A program made the position numbers and the translations under genes. The notes beneath the pieces were generated by a model that was not told where the DNA came from, made no database searches, and was given only the letters and a program-made list of their open reading frames with translations. A DNA stretch of 64,000 nt from the NCBI GenBank assembly GCA_903898715.1, contig CAIUGL010000184.1, positions 1 through 64,000 on the forward strand, read 5' to 3'. Each line of letters starts with the position of its first letter. The first letter of the stretch is position 1. Origin of the DNA: an uncultured Cytophagaceae bacterium. Its GTDB lineage: Bacteria > Bacteroidota > Bacteroidia > Cytophagales > Spirosomataceae. This document shows, piece after piece, positions 54,257-63,632 of this stretch.

Positions 54257-54934
54257 ATGAGGATATCGGGTAGGGTTGTTGGCCTTCTTTTACTTTCTTT
54301 CATTTTTGTGACTCCTGTGCGAGCACAATTGTTGATGCCCGTACGTAAGGCAACGGGTAATTTTTTCCGATTTGGAATTAAGGGAGGGGTTAATTTAACC
54401 AACCTAACGTTGGATGGTTTGACGGTGGATGGTGTTTCAGATTATGTTGCCAAGAGTATGACAGCCAAAAATGGTTATGTAGCTGGAGTTTACGCTCGGC
54501 TCGGTCGGCGCGTATTTTTTCAACCTGAATTGTTAGCAGGGATTAAGTATGCCAAAGTAAACGTGCTGAATGCGGCGCTTGGATTAGATAAAAAGGTGGA
54601 GATTGGTTACACAAGCGTTGATATTCCGTTAATGTTGGGGTATCGCTTAGGACCATTGCACGTCATGGCTGGACCTGTAGCTTCGTACAGTGTGACACCC
54701 AATACTACTTTTTCTCAACTGAAAGCATTAAATGGCACATTAAGTGATGCTGCGACCAATGCTTATTTTTCCTATACTGCGGGTGCGGGCATCGATCTAT
54801 TAGGGTTTACATTAGATGTTCGATATGAGAGTAATTTGACAGATTTGTCGAAAACGATTCCTTTGCCTTCTGGTGTTAATTTTTCCCAAAAAGCGAGTTC
54901 ATTTCAAGCTACTTTGGGAATGAAAATATTATAA
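54257..54934 (+). CDS. PorT-like outer-membrane beta-barrel protein (first of two)
   Basis: A 225-residue protein with a signal peptide ending near PVRAQ and about eight predicted beta strands with aromatic ends, ending FQATLGMKIL as outer-membrane barrels do. FRFGIKGGVNLTNL near residue 38 and YARLGRRVFFQPELLAGI are the PorT/OMP_b-brl_2 pattern. Start at ATG 54257; TTG 54251 is less likely. It is followed 1 base later by a paralogue. Confidence 0.8.
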   Translation: MRISGRVVGLLLLSFIFVTPVRAQLLMPVRKATGNFFRFGIKGGVNLTNLTLDGLTVDGVSDYVAKSMTAKNGYVAGVYARLGRRVFFQPELLAGIKYAKVNVLNAALGLDKKVEIGYTSVDIPLMLGYRLGPLHVMAGPVASYSVTPNTTFSQLKALNGTLSDAATNAYFSYTAGAGIDLLGFTLDVRYESNLTDLSKTIPLPSGVNFSQKASSFQATLGMKIL

Positions 54935-54935
54935 G

Positions 54936-55580
54936 ATGAGAGTATGTCTATTGTTTCTGGTATGTCTATGGAGTTTTGCGGTATCTGCCCAAAAAATCCC
55001 TTCTTGGCTATCTATTGGTCTAAAAGGAGGTGCTAATATTCAAAATTATTCAACCGATTTTAGATTTAAAGGTGAATCAGTTTTGATTCGAAATAGCGCA
55101 GCATTCAAGCAAGGCTATACCTTTGGAGGTTATGCACGGGTTGGTAAAAAGTTTTTTGTTCAGCCTGAAATGACCTTGTCTACTCGCGGAGGAAAGATGA
55201 CTGCATTGAACTCCACATCAGGTGTTTATTCGGAAGTTGACTCGGATTACATGACCATTGATGCGCCTTTGTTATTGGGATATACATTTAAGCATATCTA
55301 TGTCGTAGGTGGCCCAGTAGGATCTCTTGGTCATGCCCGCTATGACAATTTGGAGGAGCTGACGCATTATTACTTTAATGGATATGGTAAATTGGGAATT
55401 CCACGATTTATGTATTCGTACCAAGCGGGTGTTGGTGTTACTTATTCGCGCTTAAGTTTAGATTTACGCTATGAGCTAGGTCAAACGGATTTAGCGGCCG
55501 ATTTATTAAAGCCGGAAGGTGTTTATTTCTCGCAAAAACCGCAATCACTCCATGTGACAGTTGGGTTTAAGTTATTTTAA
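54936..55580 (+). CDS. PorT-like outer-membrane beta-barrel protein (second of two)
   Basis: A 214-residue protein with a signal peptide ending near FAVSAQ, the same barrel outline as its neighbour (SIGLKGGANIQNY, GGYARVGKKFFVQPEMTLS, QSLHVTVGFKLF), and low overall identity to it. The pair looks like an old tandem duplication. It lies 3 bases before pheS, so an envelope protein and a tRNA synthetase seem to share a transcript. Confidence 0.8.
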   Translation: MRVCLLFLVCLWSFAVSAQKIPSWLSIGLKGGANIQNYSTDFRFKGESVLIRNSAAFKQGYTFGGYARVGKKFFVQPEMTLSTRGGKMTALNSTSGVYSEVDSDYMTIDAPLLLGYTFKHIYVVGGPVGSLGHARYDNLEELTHYYFNGYGKLGIPRFMYSYQAGVGVTYSRLSLDLRYELGQTDLAADLLKPEGVYFSQKPQSLHVTVGFKLF

Positions 55581-55583
55581 ATT

Positions 55584-56609
55584 ATGAACGATAAAATACA
55601 GGCGATTCAGTCTGAAATTGAGGCATTTGTTATTTCAGATGCGGCAGCATTAGAGCAATTTCGTATTCAGTTTGTAGGTCGGAAAGGACGTTTAGCTGAA
55701 TTATTTGATGGTTTGAAGGACGTTGCAGCGGAGAGCCGACGTGACGTAGGACAAGCATTAAATGGGTTAAAGAATTTAGCCGAAGCTAAGTTTGCTGCTG
55801 CACAAGAAGAATTTGCAGGTGCGGATCAGTCGATTGAAATTCCTGCTGATTTAACTTTATCGGATCCATTGATTCAAGGTTCATTACATCCGTTGACCTT
55901 AGTACGCTCACGCATCCTAGAGATTTTCAACCGGATGGGCTTTTCGGTGTCAGATGGACCGGAGATTGAAACAGATTTCTACAATTTTACCGCCTTAAAT
56001 TTCCCTGAAAATCATCCCGCACGTGAAATGCAGGATACATTCTTCATCGAAAAAGGTCAAGGCGAAATTCAAGATGATGTCTTATTACGTACGCATACGT
56101 CGAATGTTCAAATTCGCTTAATGCAACATGCTAAGCCACCATTTCGTTCAATTATGCCGGGTCGTGTTTTTCGTAACGAGGCCATTTCAGCGCGCGCTCA
56201 CTGCTTATTTCATCAGGTAGAAGGCTTATATGTCGACAAGGAAGTGAGCTTTAAAGATTTGAAAGATACCTTGTATCACTTCGCGAAGGAGATGTTTGGC
56301 AAGGATACGAAAGTTCGTTTCCGTCCTTCTTATTTTCCGTTTACTGAACCAAGTGCGGAGATGGATATTACATGCCTTTTGTGCAAGGGAGATGGTTGCA
56401 ATGTCTGCAAGCAAGCCGGTTGGGTAGAAATTGCAGGTGCAGGTATGGTTGATCCGAATGTGCTTGAGAATGTAGGTATTGATTCCAAGGAATATTCCGG
56501 CTTTGCCTTCGGTATGGGTATTGAACGCATCACCATGCTAAAATACCAAATCAAAGATTTACGTCTATTTACGGAAAATGATGTCCGTTTTCTACGTCAG
56601 TTCAATTAA
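55584..56609 (+). CDS. pheS: Phenylalanyl-tRNA synthetase alpha subunit
   Basis: Catalytic subunit of PheRS, 341 residues. It has an N-terminal coiled coil, HPLTLVRSRILEIFNRMGF, the class II motif 2 in PGRVFRNEAISARAHCLFHQVEGLYVD, and the motif 3 region with GFAFGMGIERITMLKY. The CLLCKGDGCNVCKQAGW insertion is normal in many bacterial PheS. The beta subunit gene pheT is not adjacent. It is the third gene behind the two barrels. Confidence 0.95.
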   Translation: MNDKIQAIQSEIEAFVISDAAALEQFRIQFVGRKGRLAELFDGLKDVAAESRRDVGQALNGLKNLAEAKFAAAQEEFAGADQSIEIPADLTLSDPLIQGSLHPLTLVRSRILEIFNRMGFSVSDGPEIETDFYNFTALNFPENHPAREMQDTFFIEKGQGEIQDDVLLRTHTSNVQIRLMQHAKPPFRSIMPGRVFRNEAISARAHCLFHQVEGLYVDKEVSFKDLKDTLYHFAKEMFGKDTKVRFRPSYFPFTEPSAEMDITCLLCKGDGCNVCKQAGWVEIAGAGMVDPNVLENVGIDSKEYSGFAFGMGIERITMLKYQIKDLRLFTENDVRFLRQFN

Positions 56610-56669
56610 CAAATTTTAAAGTCCGTGAGTGCGGAGTTTAACTTACTTTTGACATTATTTTAATTTCTT

Positions 56670-59642
56670 ATGCAGCAATTTAAACGCAATAATAACCTCG
56701 TAGGTTGGATTGTCTTTGCCATTTCTCTTATCACGTATACGCTAACGGTGGAGCCAACAGCCTCTTTCTGGGACTGTGGTGAATTCATTGCTTGTGCCTA
56801 CAAATTACAGGTACCACATCCTCCAGGAGCACCTTTATTCTTGTTGCTCGGACGTATGTTCTCTTTCCTAGCTTTAGGCGATGTGACGCGTGTGGCGTTC
56901 TGGATTAATATGATGTCTGTGGTAGCGAGTGCATTAACGATTTTGTTTATGCATTGGACCATCGTGATGATTGGTCGCAAGGTATTACGCAAGTCATTTG
57001 CGGAATTGACACAATCAGAAGGAATCATTTTATTGCTTTCAGGTGCGGTAGGATCATTAATTTATGCATTCTCTGACACGTTTTGGTTCTCTGCGGTAGA
57101 AGCCGAGGTATATGCCATGTCTTCGTTTTTTACGGCTATTGTTGTTTGGGCAGCTTTTCGTTGGGAGTTGGTTGAAAACGAAGCAGAAGCCAATCGCTGG
57201 ATTTTATTCATCGCTTATTTAGTAGGTCTTTCCATTGGAGTCCACTTATTGAACTTGGTTACCTTGCCCGCATTGGCCTTGTTATGGTACTTTAAGAAAG
57301 AGGCTAAGCCAACGTATAAAGGCGGATTTATCGCGATACTTGGCGGTTTATTCATACTAGGTATCATTAACTCAGGAATCATTCCAGGATTGCCTTCGAT
57401 GGCCTTTTGGTTTGAATTACAGTTTGTAAATAACCTGGGCATGAGCTATGGCATGGGAGCAATTTTCTTCTTGTTGGTGCTCCTAGCCGCTATCGTTTTG
57501 GGTATTCGTTATTCCTACAAAGCGGGAAAAGAGGTATTAAATGTGGCCTTGTTCTCCTTTGTGTTTTTACTGATAGGTTATTCTACCTACACGGTGGCAT
57601 TGGTTCGTTCGGGATATAATCCACCGATCAACGAGAATGATCCAAGTAATATCTTGAACTTCTTGAAGTATTTGAAGCGTGAGCAATATGGATCACGTTC
57701 TTTGCTATACGGTCCTGTATATACGGCTGAGATTGAGGAGTTTAAAGAAGGGGATGAGGTTTACAAAATGAAAGATGGTAAGTATGTGGTTTACACACAC
57801 AAGCCGGAGTATGTCTATCAGAAGGACCAACAAATGTTATTGCCGCGTGTGTGGAGTAATTCGGGCCAACATGTTGCCTTGTATCAAGATATGCTAGGTA
57901 TTCCGGCAGGTCAAAAACCAGGCTTTGGCGATAACTTACGATTTATGTTTAGCCATCAAATGGGGCATATGTACATGCGCTATTTGCTTTGGAATTTCGT
58001 AGGTCGGGAAAGTGACCAACAAGACGCTTGGGCGATTAACGTCTTTGAAGATACATCTGCATTGCCAGATGTGATGAAGAACAACAAAGCGCGGAATAAC
58101 TATTATTATTTGCCATTGCTTCTGGTACTTTTTGGATTTTATCTATTGTATCGAAAGAATGAGAAGGATTTCTTAGTGACCATCCTGATGTTTGTATTGA
58201 CGGGAGTTGGTTTAGTTGTTTATTTGAATTCACCACCGGTAGAACCACGTGAGCGTGATTATATCTATGTAGGATCGTTTTATTTCTTAGCGATTTGGGC
58301 AGGATTGGGCGTGATGCAATTATTCGAATGGTTGAGTCTCATCGTGAAGAAACCACAGGTTCGTTGGGCCCTAGTCACGTTATTAAGTTTCTCTGCGCCG
58401 GTCATTTTAGCGCAGCAAAACTGGGATGATCATGATCGCAGTGGCCGTTACCATCAAATTGATTTTGCCAAAAACCTTTTGAATTCTTGTGCTCCGAATG
58501 CCATCTTATTTACGGGTGGTGATAATGACACTTTCCCATTGTGGTACGTTCAAGAAGTAGAAGGGTTCCGTACGGATGTGCGTGTATGTAATTTATCCCT
58601 ATTGGGTACGGATTGGTACATTGATCAAATGAAGCGTCAAACCTACCAATCAAGTCCTTTGCCAATTGTCTTGAAAAAGGATCAATTTTTAGAGGGTGTT
58701 AATGATCAAATCATGTATTCGGAAAATCCGAATATCAAGGAGATGTCTTTACCTGATTATTTAGATTTAGTGCATAAAGATGATCCGCGCATTCAAGCTC
58801 AGACGCAAAGTGGGGAATTGATTAATACATTCCCATCTGATTCATTAGTGATTCCTGTGAATGCGATGAAAGTGGCGCAGTCCAACTGGTTTCCGAAGGA
58901 GTTCGTGCCGTTTTTGTCGGACCGTCTTAGCTGGAAATTGCCTTCAAAAAATATCTTTAAAGGGGAGTTAATCCAATTGGAGATCATCTCAAACAACGCG
59001 TTAGCTGGTTGGACACGTCCGATCTATTTTGCGGCGACCTTGCCGAATGACCAGTATTTAGGTTTGAAGGAGAGTATGCAATTAGAAGGTTATGCGTATC
59101 GTTTGATGCCATTTAAAATTCAGGGTGCACAGGATGGTTTCGTGAATTCGAAAATCATGGCGGATAACATGTTGAATAAGATGTATTGGCGTGGATTGAA
59201 TGATGAGAAGGTTTACTACCATGGAGACTTTTACATGGGTATTCCAAGTGTGACCTTGCGTTTGGGTACGTATAGACTCGCTGACCAGTTGGTTCGTGAG
59301 GGCAATGCTCCTTTAGCTAAAAAGGTATTAGATCATTTGGAGCAAATCATGCCAAACAAAGTGATTCCTTACGATCAATTTTCGGCTAGTATGGTTGGTT
59401 TATATCTATTGCTAGGCGAAGAATCTAAAGCCTTGAAAATGGCCAAAACGATGGTGGACCGTAACGATCAAGCATTAGATTACTACTTATCAGGCGGTAT
59501 GCGTGCGCATGAGCGTGATATTCAAATTGCCTTATACGAAATGAATGTGATTGTTTCTTCGTTCAAGGAATCCAAGGTATCCCCAGCGAAATACAAGGAT
59601 CTTGAATCTAAGTTCATGAAGCAAATGGCGAGGGTTCAATAA
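56670..59642 (+). CDS. DUF2723 membrane protein (GT-C-like, O-mannosyltransferase-like)
   Basis: A 990-residue protein with about twelve membrane helices in the first 560 residues and a large extracytoplasmic C-terminal domain. It opens with WIVFAISLITYTLTVEPTASFWDCGEFIACAYKLQVPHPPGAPLF, the DUF2723 signature with the Asp-Glu pair in WDCGEF in the first loop, as in GT-C transferases. GDNDTFPLWYVQEVEGFRTDVRV near 625-645 is another conserved block. Members are suspected to glycosylate proteins or lipids in the periplasm. It is followed by a heptamer array and a bidirectional terminator. Confidence 0.85.
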   Translation: MQQFKRNNNLVGWIVFAISLITYTLTVEPTASFWDCGEFIACAYKLQVPHPPGAPLFLLLGRMFSFLALGDVTRVAFWINMMSVVASALTILFMHWTIVMIGRKVLRKSFAELTQSEGIILLLSGAVGSLIYAFSDTFWFSAVEAEVYAMSSFFTAIVVWAAFRWELVENEAEANRWILFIAYLVGLSIGVHLLNLVTLPALALLWYFKKEAKPTYKGGFIAILGGLFILGIINSGIIPGLPSMAFWFELQFVNNLGMSYGMGAIFFLLVLLAAIVLGIRYSYKAGKEVLNVALFSFVFLLIGYSTYTVALVRSGYNPPINENDPSNILNFLKYLKREQYGSRSLLYGPVYTAEIEEFKEGDEVYKMKDGKYVVYTHKPEYVYQKDQQMLLPRVWSNSGQHVALYQDMLGIPAGQKPGFGDNLRFMFSHQMGHMYMRYLLWNFVGRESDQQDAWAINVFEDTSALPDVMKNNKARNNYYYLPLLLVLFGFYLLYRKNEKDFLVTILMFVLTGVGLVVYLNSPPVEPRERDYIYVGSFYFLAIWAGLGVMQLFEWLSLIVKKPQVRWALVTLLSFSAPVILAQQNWDDHDRSGRYHQIDFAKNLLNSCAPNAILFTGGDNDTFPLWYVQEVEGFRTDVRVCNLSLLGTDWYIDQMKRQTYQSSPLPIVLKKDQFLEGVNDQIMYSENPNIKEMSLPDYLDLVHKDDPRIQAQTQSGELINTFPSDSLVIPVNAMKVAQSNWFPKEFVPFLSDRLSWKLPSKNIFKGELIQLEIISNNALAGWTRPIYFAATLPNDQYLGLKESMQLEGYAYRLMPFKIQGAQDGFVNSKIMADNMLNKMYWRGLNDEKVYYHGDFYMGIPSVTLRLGTYRLADQLVREGNAPLAKKVLDHLEQIMPNKVIPYDQFSASMVGLYLLLGEESKALKMAKTMVDRNDQALDYYLSGGMRAHERDIQIALYEMNVIVSSFKESKVSPAKYKDLESKFMKQMARVQ

Positions 59643-59643
59643 A

Positions 59644-59674
59644 GAGGTGAGAAGTGAGAGGTAAGAACTGAGAG
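59644..59674 (+). repeat. Heptamer array (GAGGTRA family) 3' of the DUF2723 gene
   Basis: GAGGTGA, GAAGTGA, GAGGTAA, GAACTGA and GAG start one base after the stop. They are degenerate and complementary to the array at 59732-59836. Confidence 0.8.
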
Positions 59675-59687
59675 TTGACATATTAAT

Positions 59688-59720
59688 AAAAATGCCCAAG
59701 GAAATTCCCTGGGCATTTTT
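59688..59720. terminator. Bidirectional intrinsic terminator between DUF2723 and dnaJ
   Basis: AAAAATGCCCA pairs with TGGGCATTTTT (11 bp), extended inward by GG/CC after one mismatch, loop AAATT. It has T-runs on both strands, so it can end both convergent transcripts. Confidence 0.88.
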
Positions 59721-59731
59721 ATTTGTTACTA

Positions 59732-59836
59732 TTACCTCTCACCTCTTACCTCTTACCTCTTACCTCTTACCTCTTACCTCTTACCTCTTACCTCTTACCT
59801 CTTACCTCTTACCTCTTACCTCTCACCTCTCACCTC
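59732..59836 (-). repeat. Heptamer array (TTACCTC on + strand), exactly 15 units, 3' of dnaJ
   Basis: Fifteen contiguous 7-base units over 105 bases: twelve TTACCTC and three TCACCTC. The final C is the first base of the dnaJ stop on the + strand (CTA, 59836-59838). Read with dnaJ the unit is GAGGTAA. It is much more homogeneous than the GTTRGAC arrays, suggesting recent expansion. Confidence 0.95.
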
Positions 59837-60999
59837 TAGGAAAACATATCTCTCACCTTGTGAAAGAATCCTTTTTCCGACTTCCCTGGTTGAGGGGCGA
59901 AGTTGGCCGAATCACGCAGTTTTTCTAATAACTCGCGTTCTTCTTTATTCACCTCTTTCGGGGTCCAAATATTCACATGGACTAATTGATCCCCTACGGA
60001 ATAGCCGTTCAGTTCTTTGATTCCCTTGCCTTTTAAGCGTAAGATTTTTCCACTCTGCGTTCCGGCTTCTAAGGTAATTTTAGCTTTTCCGCCGATGGTA
60101 GGTACTTCGACAGAGGTTCCTAAGGCTGCGTCAACGAAGCTTACATAGAGGTCAAAAATCACGTTGTTTCCATCGCGGTGCAATACCTCATGTGCTTCTT
60201 CTTCAATGACAATTAACAAATCGCCGGCTACGCCACCACGTGGTGGAACGTTTCCTTTGCCCGACATGGATAATTGCATATCGTTAGATACACCTGCAGG
60301 GATTTTGATTGGGATGATTTCTTCTTCTAACACGCGGCCTTCACCGAAACATGCGTCACATTTAGCACCTACGCTTTTGCCTTCGCCGCTACAGGTAGGG
60401 CAGGTAGATGAAGTGACCATTTGGCCCAACATCGTATTTTGAACACGTTTTACTTGACCAGAACCTTGGCACGTACCGCAAGTTTTTAAGTCAGTACCGT
60501 TCTTGGAACCATTGCCTGAGCAAGATTTACAAGCTACGTGGCGCTTTACCTTGATTTTCTTTTCGACGCCATTGGCAATCTCTTCCAAGTTTAACTTCAA
60601 CTTGATTCGTAGATCAGTGCCTTTGCGCTGACGTCTGCCACCACCGCGGCCTCCGTTGAAAAAGCTTCCGAATGGACTATCGTCGCCACCACCACCGAAG
60701 ATATCACCAAACTGAGAGAAGATATCTTCCATGTTCATGCCTTGGCCACCAAATCCGCCGCCAGCAGCTCCACCCATTCCCGCATGACCAAATCGGTCAT
60801 ATTGCGATTTCTTTTGGGCGTTACTTAATACTTCATAAGCTTCAGCAGCCTCCTTGAATTTTTCTTCAGAAGCTTTGTCGTCTGGGTTTTTATCTGGGTG
60901 ATACTTGACCGCTAATTTGCGGTAAGCTTTCTTGATTTCCTCCTCAGAAGCTGACTTGGATACGCCTAATACCTCGTAATAATCTCTTTTCTGCGCCAT
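59836..60999 (-). CDS. dnaJ: Chaperone protein DnaJ
   Basis: Hsp40 co-chaperone of 387 residues that stimulates DnaK. It shows the J domain with HPDKNP (about 33), a Gly/Phe-rich linker ([12 protein letters not shown], about 75-125), four zinc repeats [32 protein letters not shown] (about 155-215) and a C-terminal substrate-binding domain. It lies 6 bases behind grpE. The TAG stop touches a heptamer array. Confidence 0.97.
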   Translation of the reverse strand: MAQKRDYYEVLGVSKSASEEEIKKAYRKLAVKYHPDKNPDDKASEEKFKEAAEAYEVLSNAQKKSQYDRFGHAGMGGAAGGGFGGQGMNMEDIFSQFGDIFGGGGDDSPFGSFFNGGRGGGRRQRKGTDLRIKLKLNLEEIANGVEKKIKVKRHVACKSCSGNGSKNGTDLKTCGTCQGSGQVKRVQNTMLGQMVTSSTCPTCSGEGKSVGAKCDACFGEGRVLEEEIIPIKIPAGVSNDMQLSMSGKGNVPPRGGVAGDLLIVIEEEAHEVLHRDGNNVIFDLYVSFVDAALGTSVEVPTIGGKAKITLEAGTQSGKILRLKGKGIKELNGYSVGDQLVHVNIWTPKEVNKEERELLEKLRDSANFAPQPGKSEKGFFHKVRDMFS

Positions 61000-61005
61000 T
61001 GTAAA

Positions 61006-61512
61006 TTAGTTACCAACCACCACTTTTGCGAAGCGAATGACTTTTTCGTTTAATGTATATCCTTTTTCAGCTACCTCCATCACCTTTCCTTTGTCGTCTT
61101 CCGTTGGCGCTGGAAATTGCGTAATGCAATCATGTAATTCCGCGTCAAATACTTCACCTTTCGCAGGTAATTCTTTCAGTCCTTTTGTTTGAAGTGTCGC
61201 AGTGATTTTAGCAAATATCAATTGGATTCCTTCTGATATTTCGCCTTCTGGTGCGTTCGCTAAGGCGCGCTCATAATCGTCGATGACAGGTAATAAGTCT
61301 ACGATTAATCCAGCAGAGGCTGTTTGAATTAGGTCAATTTTCTCCTTCGCCGTTCTTTTTCTAAAGTTTTCAAAGTCTGAATATAAACGAAGGTATTTTT
61401 CTTTCATTTCAGCCAGTTCATCTGGCGCTTGTGTTTCTTCGGTCGGTGCTTGTTCAGCAGTCTCTTGTACGATCTCTTCTTCGATTGGCTTTTCAGTCTC
61501 TTTCTTTTTCAT
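61006..61512 (-). CDS. grpE: Nucleotide exchange factor GrpE
   Basis: A 168-residue cofactor of DnaK. An acidic Glu/Thr-rich N-terminus (about 1-35) leads to the coiled coil MKEKYLRLYSDFENFRKRTAKEK and the C-terminal GrpE signature with ELHDCITQ and GYTLNEKVIRFAKVVVG. It forms an operon with dnaJ. No CIRCE or other heat-shock operator was seen in the gap before 61512. Confidence 0.96.
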   Translation of the reverse strand: MKKKETEKPIEEEIVQETAEQAPTEETQAPDELAEMKEKYLRLYSDFENFRKRTAKEKIDLIQTASAGLIVDLLPVIDDYERALANAPEGEISEGIQLIFAKITATLQTKGLKELPAKGEVFDAELHDCITQFPAPTEDDKGKVMEVAEKGYTLNEKVIRFAKVVVGN

Positions 61513-61574
61513 AAGGCAAAATTAATAGGGTTTTCGTCTACTCAAATGATGAACCAAAAACTATTTTCTGACAG

Positions 61575-61607
61575 TTTGGCATAAATTCAGTGAGCTTCGT
61601 AATTTTA
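61575..61607 (+). promoter_or_regulatory. Candidate promoter of queG
   Basis: TTTG (61575-61578), 21-base spacer, TAATTTTA (61600-61607), one mismatch to TAnnTTTG. The ATG at 61614 follows 6 bases later, again predicting a leaderless or near-leaderless mRNA. Confidence 0.45.
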
Positions 61608-61613
61608 TGGCAC

Positions 61614-62561
61614 ATGAATGCGTCACCATCTCACGTTTCCCAAACCATTAAACGCCTAGCACACCAGCATGGTTTTCAATTTTGTGGGATTTCTAAAGCT
61701 GAATTTTTATCCGAAGAGGCACCGCATTTGGAGCGCTGGTTAAACCAACACATGCACGGCGAGATGAGCTACATGGCGAACCATTTCGATAAACGACTAG
61801 ATCCGCGTAAACTTGTGGACGATTGCCAAACGGTGATTTCCCTCGCATACAATTACTTTCCTGATCCTTCCATTCAAGTCTTATCAGATTCCTTTCAGGT
61901 CTCCAAATATGCGTTTGGAAAAGATTACCATGTGGTCATTAAAGATAAAATGAAGCTTTTGTGGGATGATCTACAACGCGAGATGGGTGATTTTAGCGGT
62001 CGGATGTTTGTAGACTCCGCCCCGGTATTGGAAAAAGCTTGGGCCAAAAAGTCTGGTTTGGGATGGATAGGGAAGAATGCCAACTTGATCATTCCGAAAC
62101 AAGGGAGTTTCTTTTTCTTAGCGGAGCTTTTGGTGGACTTGAAGGCAGAACCCGACGGGCCCATCAAAGATTTTTGTGGGACCTGTACGCGCTGTATCGA
62201 GGCATGCCCGACGGATGCCATTGCGCCTTATGTGGTGGATGGATCTAAATGCATTAGTTATTTCACGATTGAATTGAAGGATCAAATGCCGGCAGAGTTG
62301 CAGGCTAATTTTCAAGATTGGATCTTTGGATGTGATATTTGTCAAGATGTTTGCCCATGGAATCGTCATTCCAAACCGCATCAAGAAATTGCGTTTCAAC
62401 CTAACGAGAGGTTTTTAGATTTATCGAAGCAAGATTGGGAGGATTTATCAGAAGATCTATTTAAAGAATTATTTCAGTTCTCTGCGATCAGTAGAACTAA
62501 GTTGAAAGGTCTGCGCCGCAATATTGCTTATGCAAAAAAAAATGGGTCACGAAAATCATGA
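61614..62561 (+). CDS. queG: Epoxyqueuosine reductase
   Basis: Cobalamin and iron-sulfur enzyme of 315 residues for the last queuosine step on tRNA. It has two [4Fe-4S] motifs, [16 protein letters not shown] and [11 protein letters not shown] (about 190-255), and the DUF1730 region with [11 protein letters not shown]. Start at ATG 61614 after a promoter-like pair; an upstream GTG at 61590 overlaps that promoter. QueE is at 19621-20268. The last codons lie within the terminator hairpin of the convergent GntR gene. Confidence 0.94.
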   Translation: MNASPSHVSQTIKRLAHQHGFQFCGISKAEFLSEEAPHLERWLNQHMHGEMSYMANHFDKRLDPRKLVDDCQTVISLAYNYFPDPSIQVLSDSFQVSKYAFGKDYHVVIKDKMKLLWDDLQREMGDFSGRMFVDSAPVLEKAWAKKSGLGWIGKNANLIIPKQGSFFFLAELLVDLKAEPDGPIKDFCGTCTRCIEACPTDAIAPYVVDGSKCISYFTIELKDQMPAELQANFQDWIFGCDICQDVCPWNRHSKPHQEIAFQPNERFLDLSKQDWEDLSEDLFKELFQFSAISRTKLKGLRRNIAYAKKNGSRKS

Positions 62562-62568
62562 CCCATTT
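62536..62568 (-). terminator. Intrinsic terminator of the GntR gene, overlapping the queG stop
   Basis: On the minus strand AAATGGGTCA / TGACCCATTT (10 bp) with a 9-base loop, then a run of T reading into queG. The queG TGA stop (62559-62561) is part of the stem. The plus side lacks a good T-run, so it mostly serves the minus-strand gene. Confidence 0.75.
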
Positions 62569-62582
62569 CAGCAAATTAAACC

Positions 62583-63611
62583 CTAAAGTGATTTTCTTAT
62601 AATAAACTGTAATGCTAGTTCATGGCTGCTTTTGTCATTGTCTTGAATCAATTGTGCGGCCATTTCGCCTAATAAGCTAGGTTGATTTGATAAAACTGTA
62701 ATTCCCCCGGCAACGATTTCTTTAAAATGACAATCGTTAAATGCAATGAGACCAAGATTTTCACCTATCGTCAATCCATTTGTTTCCCCGTATTTGATAG
62801 CCTTCACCAAGTCTTTGTCGTCTAGTGTGAAATAAATTTCACCAGCACGTACATCCACCGGATCTAGGCCATCCAATACTTGGAACTCCAGGCCATTCGC
62901 CTCGCAGAATTCACTGCAACCGTTAATCAATCCAGCATCGAAATAATCCTCCTCTGAAACGACTAAATTGAACGAATGGTATTTATTAAACAGGTTTATT
63001 TGGTTTGAAAAGTGAAAGTTTAAAGCCGTTTTAGGCTGAGAAATAATGCTCGCATGCGCATTGGAAATACTATTGAAGTTTTGATCCAATAAAATCAAGC
63101 GGTCCCCTGAAATCTTCTTTAAGCACTTAATGTTTTCCTCTTCCTCTTCTATTAGGTGAGGCATGATGACGTAATAATGGTAATTCCCCAACTGCTGCGC
63201 CATGATTTCTTGAAACTGGCGTGTCTTGTATTGGTAGGTGTAAATATCCACCATGACATTTTTGCCTAATGACTCGCAAAATGAATCAAAGATCTCTTTA
63301 TTGGTATTCGTAATTTTGCCCACCAAAAAAAGTACTTTGGTTTTGGTCTTTATAGACGAGTTAGAAATGAAGTATCCTTTTCGAAAGATCGACGTGATAA
63401 CCCCCATTTTATGTAACTCCGTGTAAGCACGTTCTACTGTATCGCGGGATAGATAACATTCTTCGGAAGCCTCGTTAATGGAAGGTAATCTTTCCCCCGG
63501 TTTCAATTCACCCATTTCAATATCTTGCAATAGGGAATTAATTAATTGCTGATATTTCGGAAGTTTGTTGTCCGAATTTTTTGCAGAAAAAGAAACAAAT
63601 GTCTTGACCAT
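62583..63611 (-). CDS. GntR-family transcriptional regulator with sugar-binding-like sensor domain
   Basis: A 342-residue repressor-type protein. The N-terminal winged helix (about 18-85) has LPKYQQLINSLLQDIEMGELKPGERLPSINEASEECYLSRDTVERAYTELHKMGV, and the remaining 250 residues resemble periplasmic-binding-protein/LacI-like sensors (KVLFLVGKI, IIVPHLIEEE-like, LGLIAFNDC). This GntR-LacI-like mix is common in Bacteroidota for carbohydrate control. It is divergent from the propeller sensor gene at 63835, which may be its target or partner. Confidence 0.88.
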   Translation of the reverse strand: MVKTFVSFSAKNSDNKLPKYQQLINSLLQDIEMGELKPGERLPSINEASEECYLSRDTVERAYTELHKMGVITSIFRKGYFISNSSIKTKTKVLFLVGKITNTNKEIFDSFCESLGKNVMVDIYTYQYKTRQFQEIMAQQLGNYHYYVIMPHLIEEEEENIKCLKKISGDRLILLDQNFNSISNAHASIISQPKTALNFHFSNQINLFNKYHSFNLVVSEEDYFDAGLINGCSEFCEANGLEFQVLDGLDPVDVRAGEIYFTLDDKDLVKAIKYGETNGLTIGENLGLIAFNDCHFKEIVAGGITVLSNQPSLLGEMAAQLIQDNDKSSHELALQFIIRKSL

Positions 63612-63632
63612 GTCTATTTATGCGATTTCGTT

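Noticed and set aside
59692-59928. A 78-residue plus-strand frame with repeated LLPLTSY units
   Set aside because: It is the translation of the TTACCTC heptamer array (seven codons per three units) and overlaps dnaJ on the other strand. No ribosome-binding site or family supports it.
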